Part shown: piece after piece, positions 19,030-29,188 of the stretch
How positions within the stretch are numbered: the first letter of the stretch is position 1
Layout of the letters: every line of letters starts with the position of its first letter
NCBI GenBank assembly: GCA_900473175.1
Contig: UCKM01000012.1
Span: forward strand, 136,493 to 200,492
From: Hyphomicrobiales bacterium
GTDB taxonomy: Bacteria > Pseudomonadota > Alphaproteobacteria > Rhizobiales > Rhizobiaceae
Direction of reading: 5' to 3'
Length of the DNA: 64,000 nucleotides
Program-made: the position numbers and the translations under genes
Notes under the pieces: model-generated
Database searches by the model: none
What the model saw: only the letters and a program-made list of their open reading frames with translations
Told to the model about the DNA's origin: nothing

Positions 19030-19061
19030 GGGATGGAACCCGACAGGATCTGCGTCGCTAC

Positions 19062-20030
19062 CTAGAACAGCGACCGCAGCTGGTCGATCTTCTCGTTGAC
19101 CAGCCAGCCGTAGTAATTCTCTTCTGGAAGTTGTGGTTCCTGGCCACTGGCGACGAGCGCCGCGTTGGCATTGGCCAGCGCCCGTGCGCGGGCATCGGCG
19201 CCGCCCGTATTGTAGAGTGTCGCCGTAATGCCCGGGTTCTTTGAAATATCGAAATCGGCAACGCGGCGATAAACGTCGATCGAATGCCTCAATGTCGCGG
19301 CCATGTAAGGCAGGGTCAGATCCGGGTCCATGATGGTTTTGTAGACCTCGGTCGCATGATCGGCATCAAGCTTCGGCAGGCCGGAATAGCGATTGACCAT
19401 GTCGGTCATCTGCAGCGCGATGAGGGGACTGAGCTGGCCAAGGCCAAAGCTCTGCCCGGCATAGAAGGGTTGGAAAAAGACGGCACTGAACCGGTTGTCG
19501 GGAAAGCGCTTGCCCCCAACCGTCTTGCCGCGAAAATCCTGATCCCAGATATCTTCCCGGCAGCTCCACGACTGCAGGCTGTCCTTGAACTGGCTGCACG
19601 CGGCAAATTGCGGGCGTTTGACAAACGCGCCGATGGTCTCGCCCTGATAATCAAAGGTCAGACCCTGCTGGACGTAGGAGATGGCTTTGACATAGTAGGT
19701 CTGCAGCCGGTCATAGGCATCGACGTTATAGGTGTGTTCACCAACGAGCGCGCCGGCGATGTGAACGGGATCGATACCATAGGTACGGGCAACGGCGACG
19801 ATCTTGGAACGCAGCTTGGAATCCGTCTTCAGCAGATTGTAGATCTTCTGATACTTCCCCTCGTAGGTCGTGTTGAGCTCGCGCGTCCGCTTGGCCGACG
19901 CGGCAGGAACGCCGGGCTGGCTCGCATTGCGGTTGCCTTCGGGCACCACGGTCACCGCTGATGCAGGTTGCATTGCAGATGAAAGCGCAAGAATGAAGCT
20001 GGCTGCGAAGGGGATCAGATGGCGTTTCAT
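19062..20030 (-). CDS. DUF1402-family exported protein
   Basis: The 322-aa protein has a clear Sec signal peptide (MKRHLIPFAASFILALSSAM..ASA, about 26 residues), so it is periplasmic or secreted. It matches the rhizobial DUF1402 family. Segments such as AGALVGEHTYNVD and SFGLGQLSPLIALQM recall lytic-transglycosylase folds, where GLGQLSP resembles a motif near the substrate cleft, but the catalytic activity is inference. The ATG at 20030 is used; the frame could extend two codons to a TTG. Confidence 0.82.
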   Translation of the reverse strand: MKRHLIPFAASFILALSSAMQPASAVTVVPEGNRNASQPGVPAASAKRTRELNTTYEGKYQKIYNLLKTDSKLRSKIVAVARTYGIDPVHIAGALVGEHTYNVDAYDRLQTYYVKAISYVQQGLTFDYQGETIGAFVKRPQFAACSQFKDSLQSWSCREDIWDQDFRGKTVGGKRFPDNRFSAVFFQPFYAGQSFGLGQLSPLIALQMTDMVNRYSGLPKLDADHATEVYKTIMDPDLTLPYMAATLRHSIDVYRRVADFDISKNPGITATLYNTGGADARARALANANAALVASGQEPQLPEENYYGWLVNEKIDQLRSLF

Positions 20031-20120
20031 TATCAATCCGGACTATCGATAGGCGTTCCGAATAACGCCTTGCTGGCCTGAAAGCCAGTAAAACCTGACC
20101 TGCTATATCGGGTGAAAATG

Positions 20121-20150
20121 AAAAATGCCCCCTCGGAGCGTGAGGAGGCA
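20121..20150 (-). terminator. Intrinsic terminator downstream of hslU
   Basis: On the minus strand TGCCTCCTC and GAGGGGGCA pair over 9 bp (one G-U), with a 7-nt loop and TTTTT after the stem. It lies 34 bp past the hslU stop codon. Confidence 0.85.
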
Positions 20151-20183
20151 TTGATTCGGATCACAAAATGCGACGCTGTCGCA

Positions 20184-21491
20184 CTAGAGGATAAACCGCG
20201 AAAGATCGCTGTTTTTGGCAAGGTCGCCGACCGTGTCGCGCACATATTTGGCATCGATCGTGTGTTCGGAACCGGATTTGTCCGGCGCATTGAACGAAAT
20301 ATCGTCGAGCACCCGCTCCATGACCGTCTGCAGGCGCCGCGCACCGATATTCTCCACCGTCGAATTGAGGTCGACGGCGATGTCAGCCAGTGCATCGATC
20401 GCATCATCGGTAATGTTGAGCGTCACGCCTTCCGTTTCCATCAACGCAATATATTGCTTCAGGAGACTTGCTTCCGGCTCGGTCAGGATTCGGCGCATGT
20501 CATCGCGGGACAAGGCGCTGAGCTCGACGCGGATGGGAAGCCGTCCCTGCAGTTCCGGCAGAAGGTCGGAGGGCTTGGCCACATGGAAAGCACCCGACGC
20601 GATGAACAGGATGTGATCCGTTTTGATCGGGCCGTATTTGGTTGCCACCGTCGTGCCTTCCACCAGCGGCAGCAGGTCGCGCTGCACGCCCTCGCGGGAC
20701 ACGCCTGCACCGACACCACCATCGCGGGCGGCGATCTTGTCGATCTCATCCAGGAAGACAATTCCGTCATCCTCGGCCGAGCGCATTGCCTCCTGCGTGA
20801 TCTGTTCCTGGTCGAGCAACTTGTCCGACTCGTCGTTGATCAACACCGAATAGGAGTCCTTGACGGTAGTCTTCACCGTCTTCGTCCGCCCGCCCATGGC
20901 TTTTCCGAGCATGTCGCTCAAATTCAGCACGCCGATATTGGCGCCCGGCATTCCGGGAAGTTCGAAATTCGGCATGCCCGAACCGGTATCGGCGATCTCG
21001 ACTTCGATCTCCTTGTCGTCGATCAAACCGTCACGCAGCTTCTTGCGGAAGGAATCCCGCGTCGCGGGGCTTGCAGTCTTGCCGACCAGCGCGTCCAGCA
21101 CACGTTCCTCGGCGTTGAGATGCGCCTTCGCCTTCACGTCCTCGCGCTTCTTTTCACGTACGAGGCCAATGGCGACTTCGACGAGATCGCGGATGATCTG
21201 CTCCACGTCGCGGCCGACATAGCCGACTTCAGTGAACTTGGTGGCCTCGACCTTGATGAACGGAGCACCGGCCAGCTTGGCAAGTCGGCGCGAGATTTCT
21301 GTCTTGCCGACGCCGGTCGGTCCGATCATGAGGATGTTCTTCGGCATGACCTCTTCGCGCATCTGGCCTTCCAGCTGCTGGCGGCGCCAGCGGTTGCGCA
21401 GCGCAATGGCGACAGCGCGTTTGGCGTCCTTCTGGCCGATGATGTAGCGATCAAGTTCAGAGACGATCTCGCGGGGGGAAAATGTTGTCAT
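20184..21491 (-). CDS. hslU: ATP-dependent protease ATPase subunit HslU (ClpY)
   Basis: HslU unfolds substrates and feeds them to the HslV protease. The 435-aa AAA+ protein has Walker A GPTGVGKT at residues 57-64 and Walker B in [10 protein letters not shown]. It also has the pore-loop GYVGRD, the sensor-II region IGARRLQT and the C-terminal SRFIL tail that inserts into HslV. The start codon overlaps the stop of the preceding acetyltransferase gene by 4 bp. Confidence 0.98.
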   Translation of the reverse strand: MTTFSPREIVSELDRYIIGQKDAKRAVAIALRNRWRRQQLEGQMREEVMPKNILMIGPTGVGKTEISRRLAKLAGAPFIKVEATKFTEVGYVGRDVEQIIRDLVEVAIGLVREKKREDVKAKAHLNAEERVLDALVGKTASPATRDSFRKKLRDGLIDDKEIEVEIADTGSGMPNFELPGMPGANIGVLNLSDMLGKAMGGRTKTVKTTVKDSYSVLINDESDKLLDQEQITQEAMRSAEDDGIVFLDEIDKIAARDGGVGAGVSREGVQRDLLPLVEGTTVATKYGPIKTDHILFIASGAFHVAKPSDLLPELQGRLPIRVELSALSRDDMRRILTEPEASLLKQYIALMETEGVTLNITDDAIDALADIAVDLNSTVENIGARRLQTVMERVLDDISFNAPDKSGSEHTIDAKYVRDTVGDLAKNSDLSRFIL

Positions 21492-22024
21492 TGTAGTCTC
21501 GTTTCATCTGACGAAAGTTCAGGATTATCCCGCGCCATCAGGAGGGCGGGACCGTAAATCGATGTGCGCGTGTCGAATGCCACGAAACCCGCCTTTTTGT
21601 AGGCCTTGATGGCCTGGCTATTGGCCGGATCCGGATCGACTATGATGCGTGGAACGCCTTCCTCGAACAGCAGCGACACAAATTCCTCGAGCAGTCGTGG
21701 TCCGTGACCTTGACCGATCAGGTCCGGCTCGCCGATGAACTGATCAAGTCCAAGCGTTCCCGTTGGCTGATCCTGGTAGGGATGATCATCCTCAAGATGC
21801 GGATCGTAGGTCTGCAGATAGCCTATCGCTTCATCACCAAGCATGATGATGAATGGTTCCACCGAGACGCTGTCGAGATGTTCCATGATCAATGCCATCT
21901 CTTCCTCGGGACTGTCGCCCCACCATTTCGCTACATGCGGTTCGGCCAGCCACTCCATGATCATGTTCAGGTGGCGTGGCTCAACCGGAATGAAGCGGTA
22001 ATGGTAGTGAGACTCATTCGGCAT
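21488..22024 (-). CDS. GNAT-family N-acetyltransferase (AacA4-like)
   Basis: This 178-aa protein is a GCN5-related acetyltransferase resembling the aminoglycoside 6'-N-acetyltransferase / siderophore-acetyltransferase subgroup. Visible features are [17 protein letters not shown] near the N-terminus, the acetyl-CoA-binding strand [20 protein letters not shown] and a C-terminal [13 protein letters not shown] motif. It starts within the last codons of hslV (11-bp overlap) and its stop overlaps hslU, so it is locked into the protease operon. The substrate is unknown; resistance should not be assumed. Confidence 0.88.
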   Translation of the reverse strand: MPNESHYHYRFIPVEPRHLNMIMEWLAEPHVAKWWGDSPEEEMALIMEHLDSVSVEPFIIMLGDEAIGYLQTYDPHLEDDHPYQDQPTGTLGLDQFIGEPDLIGQGHGPRLLEEFVSLLFEEGVPRIIVDPDPANSQAIKAYKKAGFVAFDTRTSIYGPALLMARDNPELSSDETRLQ

Positions 22025-22568
22025 CGAGGCTCTCGAGTGTGACATTCTCGTTCGTGTAGATACAGATATCGGCCGCGATCCGCATGGCGCGACGGGCGAT
22101 TTCCTCGGCGCTGAGGTCGGTATCGGCCAGAGCACGAGCGGCGGCGAGGGCGTAATTGCCGCCGGAACCGATTGCCATCAACCCATGTTCCGGTTCCAGC
22201 ACGTCGCCAGTGCCGGTAAGGGCAAGGGTGATCGATTTGTCGGCAACCAGCATCATCGCTTCGAGGCGGCGCAGATAGCGGTCGGTACGCCAATCCTTGG
22301 CAAGTTCGACGCAGGCGCGCATCAGCTGGTCGGGATATTGCTCGAGCTTGCTCTCGAGCCGCTCAAGCAGGGTAAAGGCATCGGCGGTGGCGCCGGCAAA
22401 TCCGGCAATGACATTGCCCTTGCCGATGCGTCGCACCTTGCGGGCATTGCCCTTCATCACCGTATTGCCGAGGCTGACCTGTCCATCGCCAGCAATGACG
22501 ACTTTGCCATTCTTGCGGACGGTAACAATCGTCGTCCCGTACATCGTCGAGGGATTGTGTTCTTGCAT
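22014..22568 (-). CDS. hslV: ATP-dependent protease proteolytic subunit HslV (ClpQ)
   Basis: HslV is the N-terminal-threonine peptidase of the HslUV complex. The 184-aa protein starts at the ATG at 22568, with AAGGAG about 6 nt upstream. After processing, the catalytic Thr is residue 12 in [30 protein letters not shown] and [14 protein letters not shown] are family motifs. The frame is open to 22742, but the extension has no similarity. It is divergent from hisB over 191 bp. No unambiguous heat-shock promoter can be named. Confidence 0.97.
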   Translation of the reverse strand: MQEHNPSTMYGTTIVTVRKNGKVVIAGDGQVSLGNTVMKGNARKVRRIGKGNVIAGFAGATADAFTLLERLESKLEQYPDQLMRACVELAKDWRTDRYLRRLEAMMLVADKSITLALTGTGDVLEPEHGLMAIGSGGNYALAAARALADTDLSAEEIARRAMRIAADICIYTNENVTLESLDAE

Positions 22569-22759
22569 TCGATTCTCCTTCAAGCGAGTTCGATTATGCC
22601 CCATTTGGCAGCAGATCGAACCCCTTCTGTGACACTTATGTATGAAGCTGCCGCGGAATTGCAAATCCTGCTGGAAGAAGCATTTGGAGATTCGCCATTC
22701 GTGTTTTAGAAGGCCACAATTGGAACCCAGCATAAAACCCATGTGGCGGGAAACAGCAT

Positions 22760-23368
22760 ATGACCAATGTCAGTAAACGCAACGCGAAGATCGAGCGCAC
22801 CACCAACGAAACGAGCATCGCCGTTTCCGTCAATCTGGATGGTACAGGCACGTTCAACGTTTCGACGGGCGTCGGTTTCTTTGACCACATGCTGGAGCAA
22901 CTCTCGCGTCATTCCATGATCGACATGGACATCAAGGCCAAGGGCGACCTCCACATCGACGACCATCACACGGTAGAAGATACGGGGATCGCAATAGGGC
23001 AGGCGATCGCAAAGGCGCTCGGCGATCGGCGCGGCATTAATCGATATGCCTCGCTCGATCTTGCCATGGACGAGACGCTGACCCGTGCCGCGCTCGATGT
23101 GTCCGGCCGGCCGTTTCTCGTTTGGCAGGTTGCGTTCTCGGCGGCAAAAATCGGCACGTTCGACACCGAACTGGTGCGCGAGTTCTTTCAGGCACTCTCG
23201 CAAAATGCCGGGATCACGTTACACGTGACCAACATCTATGGGGCCAACAATCACCACATCGCCGAGACCTGTTTCAAGGCGGTTGCGCGCACGTTACGTA
23301 ACGCGATAGAAACCGATCTCCGCCAGAAGGACGCCATTCCTTCCACCAAAGGCACGTTGAACGGCTGA
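22760..23368 (+). CDS. hisB: Imidazoleglycerol-phosphate dehydratase
   Basis: HisB dehydrates imidazole-glycerol phosphate in histidine synthesis. The 202-aa protein has the metal-binding histidine clusters [25 protein letters not shown] and ANNHHIAE, the full set for the monofunctional plant/bacterial type. It heads the his run on the plus strand, with GGGA before the ATG. Confidence 0.97.
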   Translation: MTNVSKRNAKIERTTNETSIAVSVNLDGTGTFNVSTGVGFFDHMLEQLSRHSMIDMDIKAKGDLHIDDHHTVEDTGIAIGQAIAKALGDRRGINRYASLDLAMDETLTRAALDVSGRPFLVWQVAFSAAKIGTFDTELVREFFQALSQNAGITLHVTNIYGANNHHIAETCFKAVARTLRNAIETDLRQKDAIPSTKGTLNG

Positions 23369-23383
23369 CGAAAGGACTTCAGC

Positions 23384-23878
23384 ATGGCCAGTTTTCTGGT
23401 GCTGGCACCGCGATTGGAGAACGGCCAGCGCGATGAGGACAGGACTGTCTTCATCCGCGATGGGTTTGCCTTTGTGGCTCTCATCGTGCCTTTCCTTTGG
23501 CTGCTCGTGCATCGCCTGTGGTTCGAGGCCGCGCTGATTCTTGCCGCCGCCGTCATCATTTCCCTGATCGGCGACTATACGGGTCATGACGACATGGCGG
23601 CGTTCATCGCAATGTTGCTCTCATTGCTCGTGGGACTGGAGGCCAATGGTTGGCGTGCTGCAGCCCTGGAGCGGCGAGGCTACGAACAACTTGGCATTGT
23701 GGATGCAGATAACGCGGCCGATGCGGAAACAATCTGGTTCCTTCGACCGAAGGTGACCCGGCCGGCACCGCCGGCAGGACCCGCAAGCGTCAAGCCTGAA
23801 GCGGCTGTCCTGCCAGCTGCACCAAAGGCCTTGCTTGGCGGCATGGTCGGGCTGGTCAGCCATCGCGGAGAGAATTGA
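23384..23878 (+). CDS. DUF2628-family membrane protein in the his operon
   Basis: The 164-aa protein has two to three hydrophobic segments (about residues 27-47, 50-66 and 73-86) and a Pro/Ala-rich C-terminal tail. The motif [22 protein letters not shown] is characteristic of the DUF2628 family, whose function is not known. It sits 15 bp after hisB and directly before hisH, so it must be transcribed with the histidine genes. The stop is 2 bp before the hisH ATG. Confidence 0.85.
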   Translation: MASFLVLAPRLENGQRDEDRTVFIRDGFAFVALIVPFLWLLVHRLWFEAALILAAAVIISLIGDYTGHDDMAAFIAMLLSLLVGLEANGWRAAALERRGYEQLGIVDADNAADAETIWFLRPKVTRPAPPAGPASVKPEAAVLPAAPKALLGGMVGLVSHRGEN

Positions 23879-23880
23879 GC

Positions 23881-24531
23881 ATGCGCGTTGCCATCATCGA
23901 CTATGGTTCGGGCAATTTGCGTTCGGCCACCAAGGCCTTCGAGCGTGCGGCGCGCGAGAGCGGCATTGGCGCGACCATCCATCTGACCGACGATGCGGAC
24001 CTCGTGCGGAAGGCGGACAGGATTGTTCTTCCCGGCGTCGGCGCCTATGCCGACTGTAACCGCGGCTTGCATGCGGTTCCCGGCATGGTGGACGCCATCA
24101 ACGAGGTGGTGGTTGAAAGGGCGCGGCCTTTTCTCGGCATCTGCGTTGGCATGCAGCTCATGTCATCACGCGGCTTGGAAAAGACTATCACCAACGGCTT
24201 TGACTGGATCAAGGGCGATGTTCGAGAGATGGTGCCGTCCGATCCAGCGCTGAAGATCCCGCAGATCGGCTGGAACACCATTCGCCTTGCCCGGCCGCAT
24301 CCGCTCTTCGACGGGATCGAAACGGGACCGAATGGTCTGCATGCCTATTTCGTCCATTCCTATTTTCTCGATGCCGAGATTGAAAACGACGTGCTCGCCG
24401 TAACCGACTATGGCGGTGCCGTAACGGCTGCCGTGGCTAATGACAATATGGCCGGCACGCAGTTTCATCCGGAAAAGAGCCAGGCGCTTGGCCTGGCCCT
24501 GATTGCCAATTTCCTGAGGTGGTACCCGTGA
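23881..24531 (+). CDS. hisH: Imidazole glycerol phosphate synthase, glutamine amidotransferase subunit
   Basis: HisH supplies ammonia from glutamine to HisF. The 216-aa protein has the nucleophile loop GICVGMQ (Cys near residue 83) and the His-Glu part in FHPEKS. The ATG at 23881 follows a GGAGAG ribosome site; a TTG two codons earlier is not needed. It overlaps the hisA start by 4 bp. Confidence 0.96.
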   Translation: MRVAIIDYGSGNLRSATKAFERAARESGIGATIHLTDDADLVRKADRIVLPGVGAYADCNRGLHAVPGMVDAINEVVVERARPFLGICVGMQLMSSRGLEKTITNGFDWIKGDVREMVPSDPALKIPQIGWNTIRLARPHPLFDGIETGPNGLHAYFVHSYFLDAEIENDVLAVTDYGGAVTAAVANDNMAGTQFHPEKSQALGLALIANFLRWYP

Positions 24532-25271
24532 TTCTCTTTCCCGCAATCGACCTGAAGGACGGGCAATGCGTGCGCCTCAAGCTCGGCGATATGGATCAGG
24601 CAACGGTCTATAATGCCGATCCGGCAGCGCAGGCCAAAGAATTCGAAGATCAGGGATTCGAATGGTTGCATGTGGTCGATCTCAACGGCGCCTTTGCGGG
24701 CGAGACGGTCAATGGCGCCGCAGTTGAGGCCATTCTCAAGGCGACGAAGAATCCGGTCCAGCTTGGCGGCGGCATCCGTACGCTCGAGCACATTGAGACC
24801 TGGCTGGCCAAGGGCCTCGAGCGCGTCATACTCGGTACAGTCGCGGTGCGCGACCCGGCGCTGGTCATCGAGGCGTGCAAGCGCTTTCCCGGCAGGATCG
24901 CCGTCGGTATCGATGCCAAAGGCGGCAAGGTTGCCGTCGAAGGCTGGGCGGAAGCATCGGCCTTGGGTGTTGTCGAACTGGCGCATAAATTTGAAGGGGC
25001 CGGGGTTGCCGCCATCATCTATACGGATATCGACCGTGATGGTGTGCTCACTGGCATCAATTGGGAATCGACGCTGCAACTGGCCGAGGCGGTGTCCATA
25101 CCCGTCATAGCATCGGGTGGCCTTGCCTCCATCGCCGACATTGTTCGCATGACCATGCCCGATGCGGCCAAGCTCGAGGGCGCAATCTCGGGGCGCGCGC
25201 TTTACGATGGCCGGATCGATCCGGCGGAAGCGTTGCAGGTCCTGCGCGAAGCAAGGGAGCGCGCCGCATGA
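24528..25271 (+). CDS. hisA: Phosphoribosylformimino-5-aminoimidazole carboxamide ribotide isomerase
   Basis: HisA performs the Amadori isomerisation before the HisHF step. The 247-aa TIM-barrel protein starts at GTG (24528), which overlaps the hisH stop (GTGA), and begins [17 protein letters not shown] with the catalytic Asp. GGGIRT and the second catalytic Asp in YTDIDRDG are present. A GTG three codons upstream is a poorer match to the family N-terminus. Confidence 0.96.
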   Translation: MILFPAIDLKDGQCVRLKLGDMDQATVYNADPAAQAKEFEDQGFEWLHVVDLNGAFAGETVNGAAVEAILKATKNPVQLGGGIRTLEHIETWLAKGLERVILGTVAVRDPALVIEACKRFPGRIAVGIDAKGGKVAVEGWAEASALGVVELAHKFEGAGVAAIIYTDIDRDGVLTGINWESTLQLAEAVSIPVIASGGLASIADIVRMTMPDAAKLEGAISGRALYDGRIDPAEALQVLREARERAA

Positions 25272-26071
25272 CCCTCAAGGCCCGTGTCATCCCCTGCCTC
25301 GACGTCAAGGACGGCCGCGTGGTCAAGGGTGTCAATTTCGTTGATCTGATCGACGCCGGCGACCCCGTCGAAGCTGCCAAGGCCTATGACGCGGCGGGTG
25401 CGGACGAGCTCTGCTTTCTCGATATCACCGCATCGTCGGACAATCGCGAGACGATTTTCGATGTTGTCGCCCGCACCGCCGAGCAGTGTTTCATGCCACT
25501 GACCGTCGGCGGTGGTGTGCGCACCGTTGCCGATATCCGCAAATTGTTGCTTGCCGGGGCCGACAAGGTGTCGATCAACACGGCGGCGGTCAAGAATCCG
25601 GAATTCATCGCCGAGGCTGCCGACAAGTTCGGCAACCAGTGCATTGTCGTGGCGATCGATGCCAAGAAAGTATCGCGCGAGGGCGAGGCTGATCGCTGGG
25701 AGATTTTCACCCATGGCGGCAGGCAGGCAACCGGCATCGACGTGGTAGAGTTCGCGCGCAAGGTGGTCGACCTCGGTGCCGGCGAAATTCTGCTGACGTC
25801 GATGGACCGCGACGGCTCCAAGATCGGCTACGACATCCCTGTGACTCGCGCCATCGCCGATGCGGTACGTGTGCCGGTCATCGCATCGGGAGGCGTCGGC
25901 AATCTCGATCACATGGTGGAAGGCATCCTCGACGGTCATGCTTCGGCGGTGCTGGCCGCATCGATCTTCCACTTTGGCACCTATACGATCAGTGAGGCAA
26001 AAGCTCATATGGCGGCGGCGGGCATTCCAATGCGCCTTGATCCCGTCCGTTCACTGAAGGAGACGCGATGA
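25268..26071 (+). CDS. hisF: Imidazole glycerol phosphate synthase, cyclase subunit
   Basis: HisF forms IGP and AICAR from PRFAR and ammonia. The 267-aa barrel starts [21 protein letters not shown] with the catalytic Asp, and has the second catalytic Asp in LTSMDRDG and phosphate-binding GGGVRT. The start overlaps the hisA stop (ATGA). An in-frame upstream reading to 25061 lies within hisA and is rejected. Confidence 0.97.
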   Translation: MTLKARVIPCLDVKDGRVVKGVNFVDLIDAGDPVEAAKAYDAAGADELCFLDITASSDNRETIFDVVARTAEQCFMPLTVGGGVRTVADIRKLLLAGADKVSINTAAVKNPEFIAEAADKFGNQCIVVAIDAKKVSREGEADRWEIFTHGGRQATGIDVVEFARKVVDLGAGEILLTSMDRDGSKIGYDIPVTRAIADAVRVPVIASGGVGNLDHMVEGILDGHASAVLAASIFHFGTYTISEAKAHMAAAGIPMRLDPVRSLKETR

Positions 26072-26391
26072 CCGCATTCACCCTTGCCGATCTCGAGCGC
26101 ATCGTGGCGGAGCGCGCCGCGTCCGCGGATATCAAATCATACACGGCGAGCCTCTATGCGAGAGGCATTGGCAAGGCCAGCCAGAAACTCGGAGAAGAGG
26201 CGGTTGAAACCGTCATTGCGGCGATCTCCGGCGACCGCCAGGGCGTTGTTTCGGAAAGTGCCGATTTGCTCTATCATCTGCTCGTCGTTCTGGGCATTTC
26301 CGGCATCAAGCTCGAGGAAGTGCTTGGCGAGCTTGAACGGCGTACGGCCCAGTCCGGGCTCGAAGAAAAAGCCGCGCGTGGACATGACTGA
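26068..26391 (+). CDS. hisE: Phosphoribosyl-ATP pyrophosphatase
   Basis: HisE removes pyrophosphate from phosphoribosyl-ATP. The 107-aa protein has the MazG-like core [13 protein letters not shown] and [13 protein letters not shown], with the metal-binding acidic residues. It overlaps hisF by 4 bp. hisG, hisD, hisC and hisI are not in this window. Confidence 0.95.
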   Translation: MTAFTLADLERIVAERAASADIKSYTASLYARGIGKASQKLGEEAVETVIAAISGDRQGVVSESADLLYHLLVVLGISGIKLEEVLGELERRTAQSGLEEKAARGHD

Positions 26392-26438
26392 TCATGTTTA
26401 AGGCACCGGCGTCCGAACGGCAGACGGAAGGGGAAGTC

Positions 26439-27395
26439 ATGGATCAATTGGCGCCCAGCGAGTTTTCGCCCTACCGCTTCTTCAGTGCGGAGCGATGGGC
26501 CGAGTTTCGCGCCGATACGCCCATGACACTGACCTATGACGAGGTGAAGCGGCTCCGCTCGTTGAACGACCCGATCGATCTTGATGAGGTGACGCGAATT
26601 TACCTTTCGCTGTCCCGGCTTCTGTCGGCGCATGTGGAAGCGAGCCAGCTGCTCTTCTACCAGCGCCGCCAGTTCCTCAACACCAGCGAGGCGTTCAAGA
26701 CGCCGTTCATCATCGGTATCGCCGGATCGGTAGCAGTCGGCAAATCCACTACAGCGCGCGTGCTGAAGGAACTTTTGGCCCGCTGGCCGTCGAGCCCCAA
26801 AGTCGATCTCGTCACGACGGACGGATTCCTCTATCCGAATGAAGTCTTGCGCGCCAAGGGCCTGATGGAGCGCAAGGGTTTTCCCGAGAGTTACGATGTA
26901 GGCATGGTTTTGCGTTTTCTGTCGCAGATCAAGGCCGGCCAGCGCAACGTCAACGCGCCGCTCTATTCGCACCTGACCTATGATGTGCTGCCGGGGCAGT
27001 TCCAGACCGTCGATGCGCCGGACATCCTGATTTTCGAAGGCATCAATGTGCTTCAGGTTCGCGATCTGCCTGAGGACGGCAAGATGGTGCCGTTCGTGTC
27101 GGATTTCTTCGACTTCTCGATCTATATCGATGCTGATGAAGAGCTGATCCACAGATGGTACATCAGCCGCTTCATGCGGTTGCGCGAAACCGCTTTCAAG
27201 GATCCGAGCTCGTTCTTTCATCGCTACTCGACGATTTCTGATGATGCGGCCCTTTCGATCGGCGAGAGCCTGTGGTCCAACATCAACCTGAAGAACCTCA
27301 AGGAAAACATCCTGCCGACCCGGCCGCGCGCCGATCTGATCCTGCGCAAGGGCGACAATCATCTCATCGAAGAAGTCGCGCTCAGGAAGCTGTGA
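26439..27395 (+). CDS. coaA: Type I pantothenate kinase
   Basis: CoaA phosphorylates pantothenate, the committed step of CoA synthesis, and is feedback-inhibited by CoA in this family. The 318-aa protein has the P-loop GSVAVGKST near residue 95, TTDGFLYPN, and the KGFPESYD and EGINVLQ motifs. The ATG at 26439 is chosen because GGAAGGGGAAG sits just before it and the length then matches E. coli CoaA (316 aa); an ATG at 26394 lacks a ribosome site. Its last 14 bp overlap the convergent alkB-like gene. Confidence 0.95.
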   Translation: MDQLAPSEFSPYRFFSAERWAEFRADTPMTLTYDEVKRLRSLNDPIDLDEVTRIYLSLSRLLSAHVEASQLLFYQRRQFLNTSEAFKTPFIIGIAGSVAVGKSTTARVLKELLARWPSSPKVDLVTTDGFLYPNEVLRAKGLMERKGFPESYDVGMVLRFLSQIKAGQRNVNAPLYSHLTYDVLPGQFQTVDAPDILIFEGINVLQVRDLPEDGKMVPFVSDFFDFSIYIDADEELIHRWYISRFMRLRETAFKDPSSFFHRYSTISDDAALSIGESLWSNINLKNLKENILPTRPRADLILRKGDNHLIEEVALRKL

Positions 27396-27996
27396 CGCGC
27401 CTCAAGGTCAGGTTGATCCGGGCCGTGCTCTTCAGCAGCGTCGAGGTGCCGGGATAGATGCGGTCGACCCCATGAAAGGCCAGCCGGCCTTCACCGCCAA
27501 GCACGATCACGTCGCCGCTTGAGAGCCTGATCGACTGCGTCTTGTCGTTGCGCTTGGTGCCACCGAAGCGGAAGAGGCATGCATCGCCAAGCGAGACCGA
27601 TACGACGGGGGCCTGAAAGTTCTGCTCGTCGCGATCTTGGTGCTGACCCATTTTCGCCGTGTCGGAATAGAAGTTCACAAGGCAGGCTTCTGGCGGTTGC
27701 GGGTAGTTCCCCACCTCTTCCCATAGTGCAAGCAGACGCTGCGGAATGGCCGGCCAGGGATTGTGTGTCACCGGATGCAGGGCTTGATACCGGTAGCCCA
27801 GCTCCTTATCGGTGACCCAACCGAGTGCACCACAATTGGTCATGCGCACGCTCATCTCTTTGCCGGTCTTTGGCATTGCCGGAACATAGAGCGGTGCTTG
27901 CGCGACCACTGCCCGGATTTCCTCAACCAGCGCAGACTGCTGGTCCGCGTCGAAATGATCCGGATAGTAGCGAATGCCGGGTGCAAGCAGGAGCAT
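27382..27996 (-). CDS. alkB: AlkB-like alpha-ketoglutarate-dependent dioxygenase
   Basis: AlkB-type enzymes oxidatively remove alkyl groups from DNA or RNA bases. The 204-aa protein shows the Fe(II)-binding HxD in MGQHQDRDE, the distal His in [10 protein letters not shown], and the 2-oxoglutarate-binding Arg pair in ARINLTLRR. The nucleotide-recognition lid [10 protein letters not shown] is the family form. The stop lies inside coaA, so the two transcripts overlap tail to tail. No ada-like regulatory gene is adjacent. Confidence 0.93.
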   Translation of the reverse strand: MLLLAPGIRYYPDHFDADQQSALVEEIRAVVAQAPLYVPAMPKTGKEMSVRMTNCGALGWVTDKELGYRYQALHPVTHNPWPAIPQRLLALWEEVGNYPQPPEACLVNFYSDTAKMGQHQDRDEQNFQAPVVSVSLGDACLFRFGGTKRNDKTQSIRLSSGDVIVLGGEGRLAFHGVDRIYPGTSTLLKSTARINLTLRRVTAS

Positions 27997-28022
27997 GGGT
28001 CAGCCAGAACCGTCAAAGACAT

Positions 28023-28053
28023 AAAGGCCCGGCTGCATCCGCGCCGGGCCTTT
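28023..28053 (-). terminator. Hairpin terminator after the LysM gene
   Basis: AAAGGCCCGGC and GCCGGGCCTTT form a perfect 11-bp stem with a 9-nt loop. The U-run is only three on either strand, so termination strength is uncertain. It sits 18 bp past the stop of the LysM gene and before the alkB-like start. Confidence 0.7.
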
Positions 28054-28070
28054 GAAGAATAGCGACTGGA

Positions 28071-28529
28071 TCAGCCAAGGTCCGGGATGCGCAGGACCTG
28101 GCCCGGATAGATTTTGTCGGGATGGGAGAGCATCGGCTTGTTGGCTTCGAAGATAAACGTGTTCTTGGCGCCCTTACCCTTGCCATACTGGGATTCGGCG
28201 ATCTTCCACAGATTGTCGCCCTTCTTGACCGTGTAGAAGACAGGTGCCTTTGCCACCGAGCCAGTCGTCACCGTGTCGACCTTCAAATTGTCGGTCTCGA
28301 CCTTCGAGATACCAAGGGAATTGCCGACCGCAATGATCGCCTTCTCCAGGATCTCCTGGTTGGTCACATTGCCCTTGAGAACCGCTTTGTCGCCCTCGAC
28401 GACCACCTGGACATTCTCCGTGCCAAGTTGGTGCGAATCGAGTTCCTTTTTCAGATCCTCGGCCTTTGGCTCATCATCGCCGATGCCGATTTTCTTGCCT
28501 ACGGATTTAACGAAATCAAATAGTCCCAT
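28071..28529 (-). CDS. BON and LysM domain protein (Kbp/YgaU-like)
   Basis: The 152-aa protein has a BON domain (about residues 20-88) and a C-terminal LysM domain (about 97-150, YTVKKGDNLWKIAESQYGKG). It lacks a signal peptide and begins MGLFDFVKSVGKKIG, as does E. coli Kbp (YgaU), a cytoplasmic potassium-binding protein. The same role here is inference from this shared architecture. It is a single-gene unit with its own hairpin terminator. Confidence 0.9.
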   Translation of the reverse strand: MGLFDFVKSVGKKIGIGDDEPKAEDLKKELDSHQLGTENVQVVVEGDKAVLKGNVTNQEILEKAIIAVGNSLGISKVETDNLKVDTVTTGSVAKAPVFYTVKKGDNLWKIAESQYGKGKGAKNTFIFEANKPMLSHPDKIYPGQVLRIPDLG

Positions 28530-28636
28530 GACTGGCTCCTTGATGATTGTTCAAACCGACAGATGCTGTTGTCGCATTCTGCGAAGCACATGAAAAGACA
28601 AGAAAAACGGCTGCAGTTAATATTCCGATCCCGAGT

Positions 28637-29074
28637 CTAATCCCCTTTGACCCTGCCGCGCATCTTTTTCACGTCGGCCCGGCCTGATTTTTCCTTGAGG
28701 CGCCGTTCGATGGAGCCTTTTGTTGGTCTCGTCTTCTTGCGCGGCGGCGGTGGCGGCTCGGCAGCCTTGGCGATGAGAGCCAGCATGCGCTCCCGCGCGT
28801 CCTGCCGATTGCGTTCCTGGGTGCGGAAGCGGCTCGCCTCAATCAGAACGTCCCCCTCCTTGGTGGCGCGCTGACCTGCGAGCTTGACGAGGCGGGAAAA
28901 TACGTCGTCGGGCAGGCCGGCGCGTGCCGCCAGGAAACGCAGTTGGACCGCAGTCGATACCTTGTTGACGTTCTGTCCGCCGGGCCCGGCCGAGCGAATG
29001 AAACTTTCCTCCAGATCGCTTTCGTCGATCCAGATTCGGTTGGTGATTTTGATCCGGCTGCGACTTTCTTCCAT
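28637..29074 (-). CDS. arfB: Alternative ribosome-rescue factor ArfB (peptidyl-tRNA hydrolase)
   Basis: ArfB releases peptides from ribosomes stalled without a stop codon. The 145-aa protein starts at the ATG at 29074 (MEESRSRIKITNRIWI) and has the catalytic GGQ in AGPGGQNVNK. It ends in the long basic tail (RKKTRPTKGSIERRLKEK..) that enters the empty mRNA channel. A longer frame to 29176 overlaps the pckA terminator and is not supported. It lies downstream of pckA on the same strand. Confidence 0.94.
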   Translation of the reverse strand: MEESRSRIKITNRIWIDESDLEESFIRSAGPGGQNVNKVSTAVQLRFLAARAGLPDDVFSRLVKLAGQRATKEGDVLIEASRFRTQERNRQDARERMLALIAKAAEPPPPPRKKTRPTKGSIERRLKEKSGRADVKKMRGRVKGD

Positions 29075-29135
29075 GATTGGGATTGGTAGCCCAATCTTTG
29101 ATTCGCGGAAAGCAGCAGGCATTGCATTAGCATGC

Positions 29136-29162
29136 AAAAGCCCCGCCGGTTTTGCCAGCGGG
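29136..29162 (-). terminator. Intrinsic terminator downstream of pckA
   Basis: On the minus strand CCCGCTGG and CCGGCGGG pair over 8 bp (one G-U), with a 5-nt loop, followed by C and TTTT. It lies about 27 bp past the pckA stop and before arfB. Confidence 0.83.
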
Positions 29163-29188
29163 ACCCTCGTTGTCAAAAACGCATCGAA

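Noticed and set aside
20112..21557. 481-codon open frame opposite hslU
   Set aside because: Antisense shadow; composition is that of a reversed AAA+ gene and it runs through the hslU terminator.
22569..22759. Sigma-32 type promoter for hslV
   Set aside because: TTGCAA and a CATACAT-like box can be picked out on the minus strand, but sequence and spacing do not fit the heat-shock consensus well enough to call.
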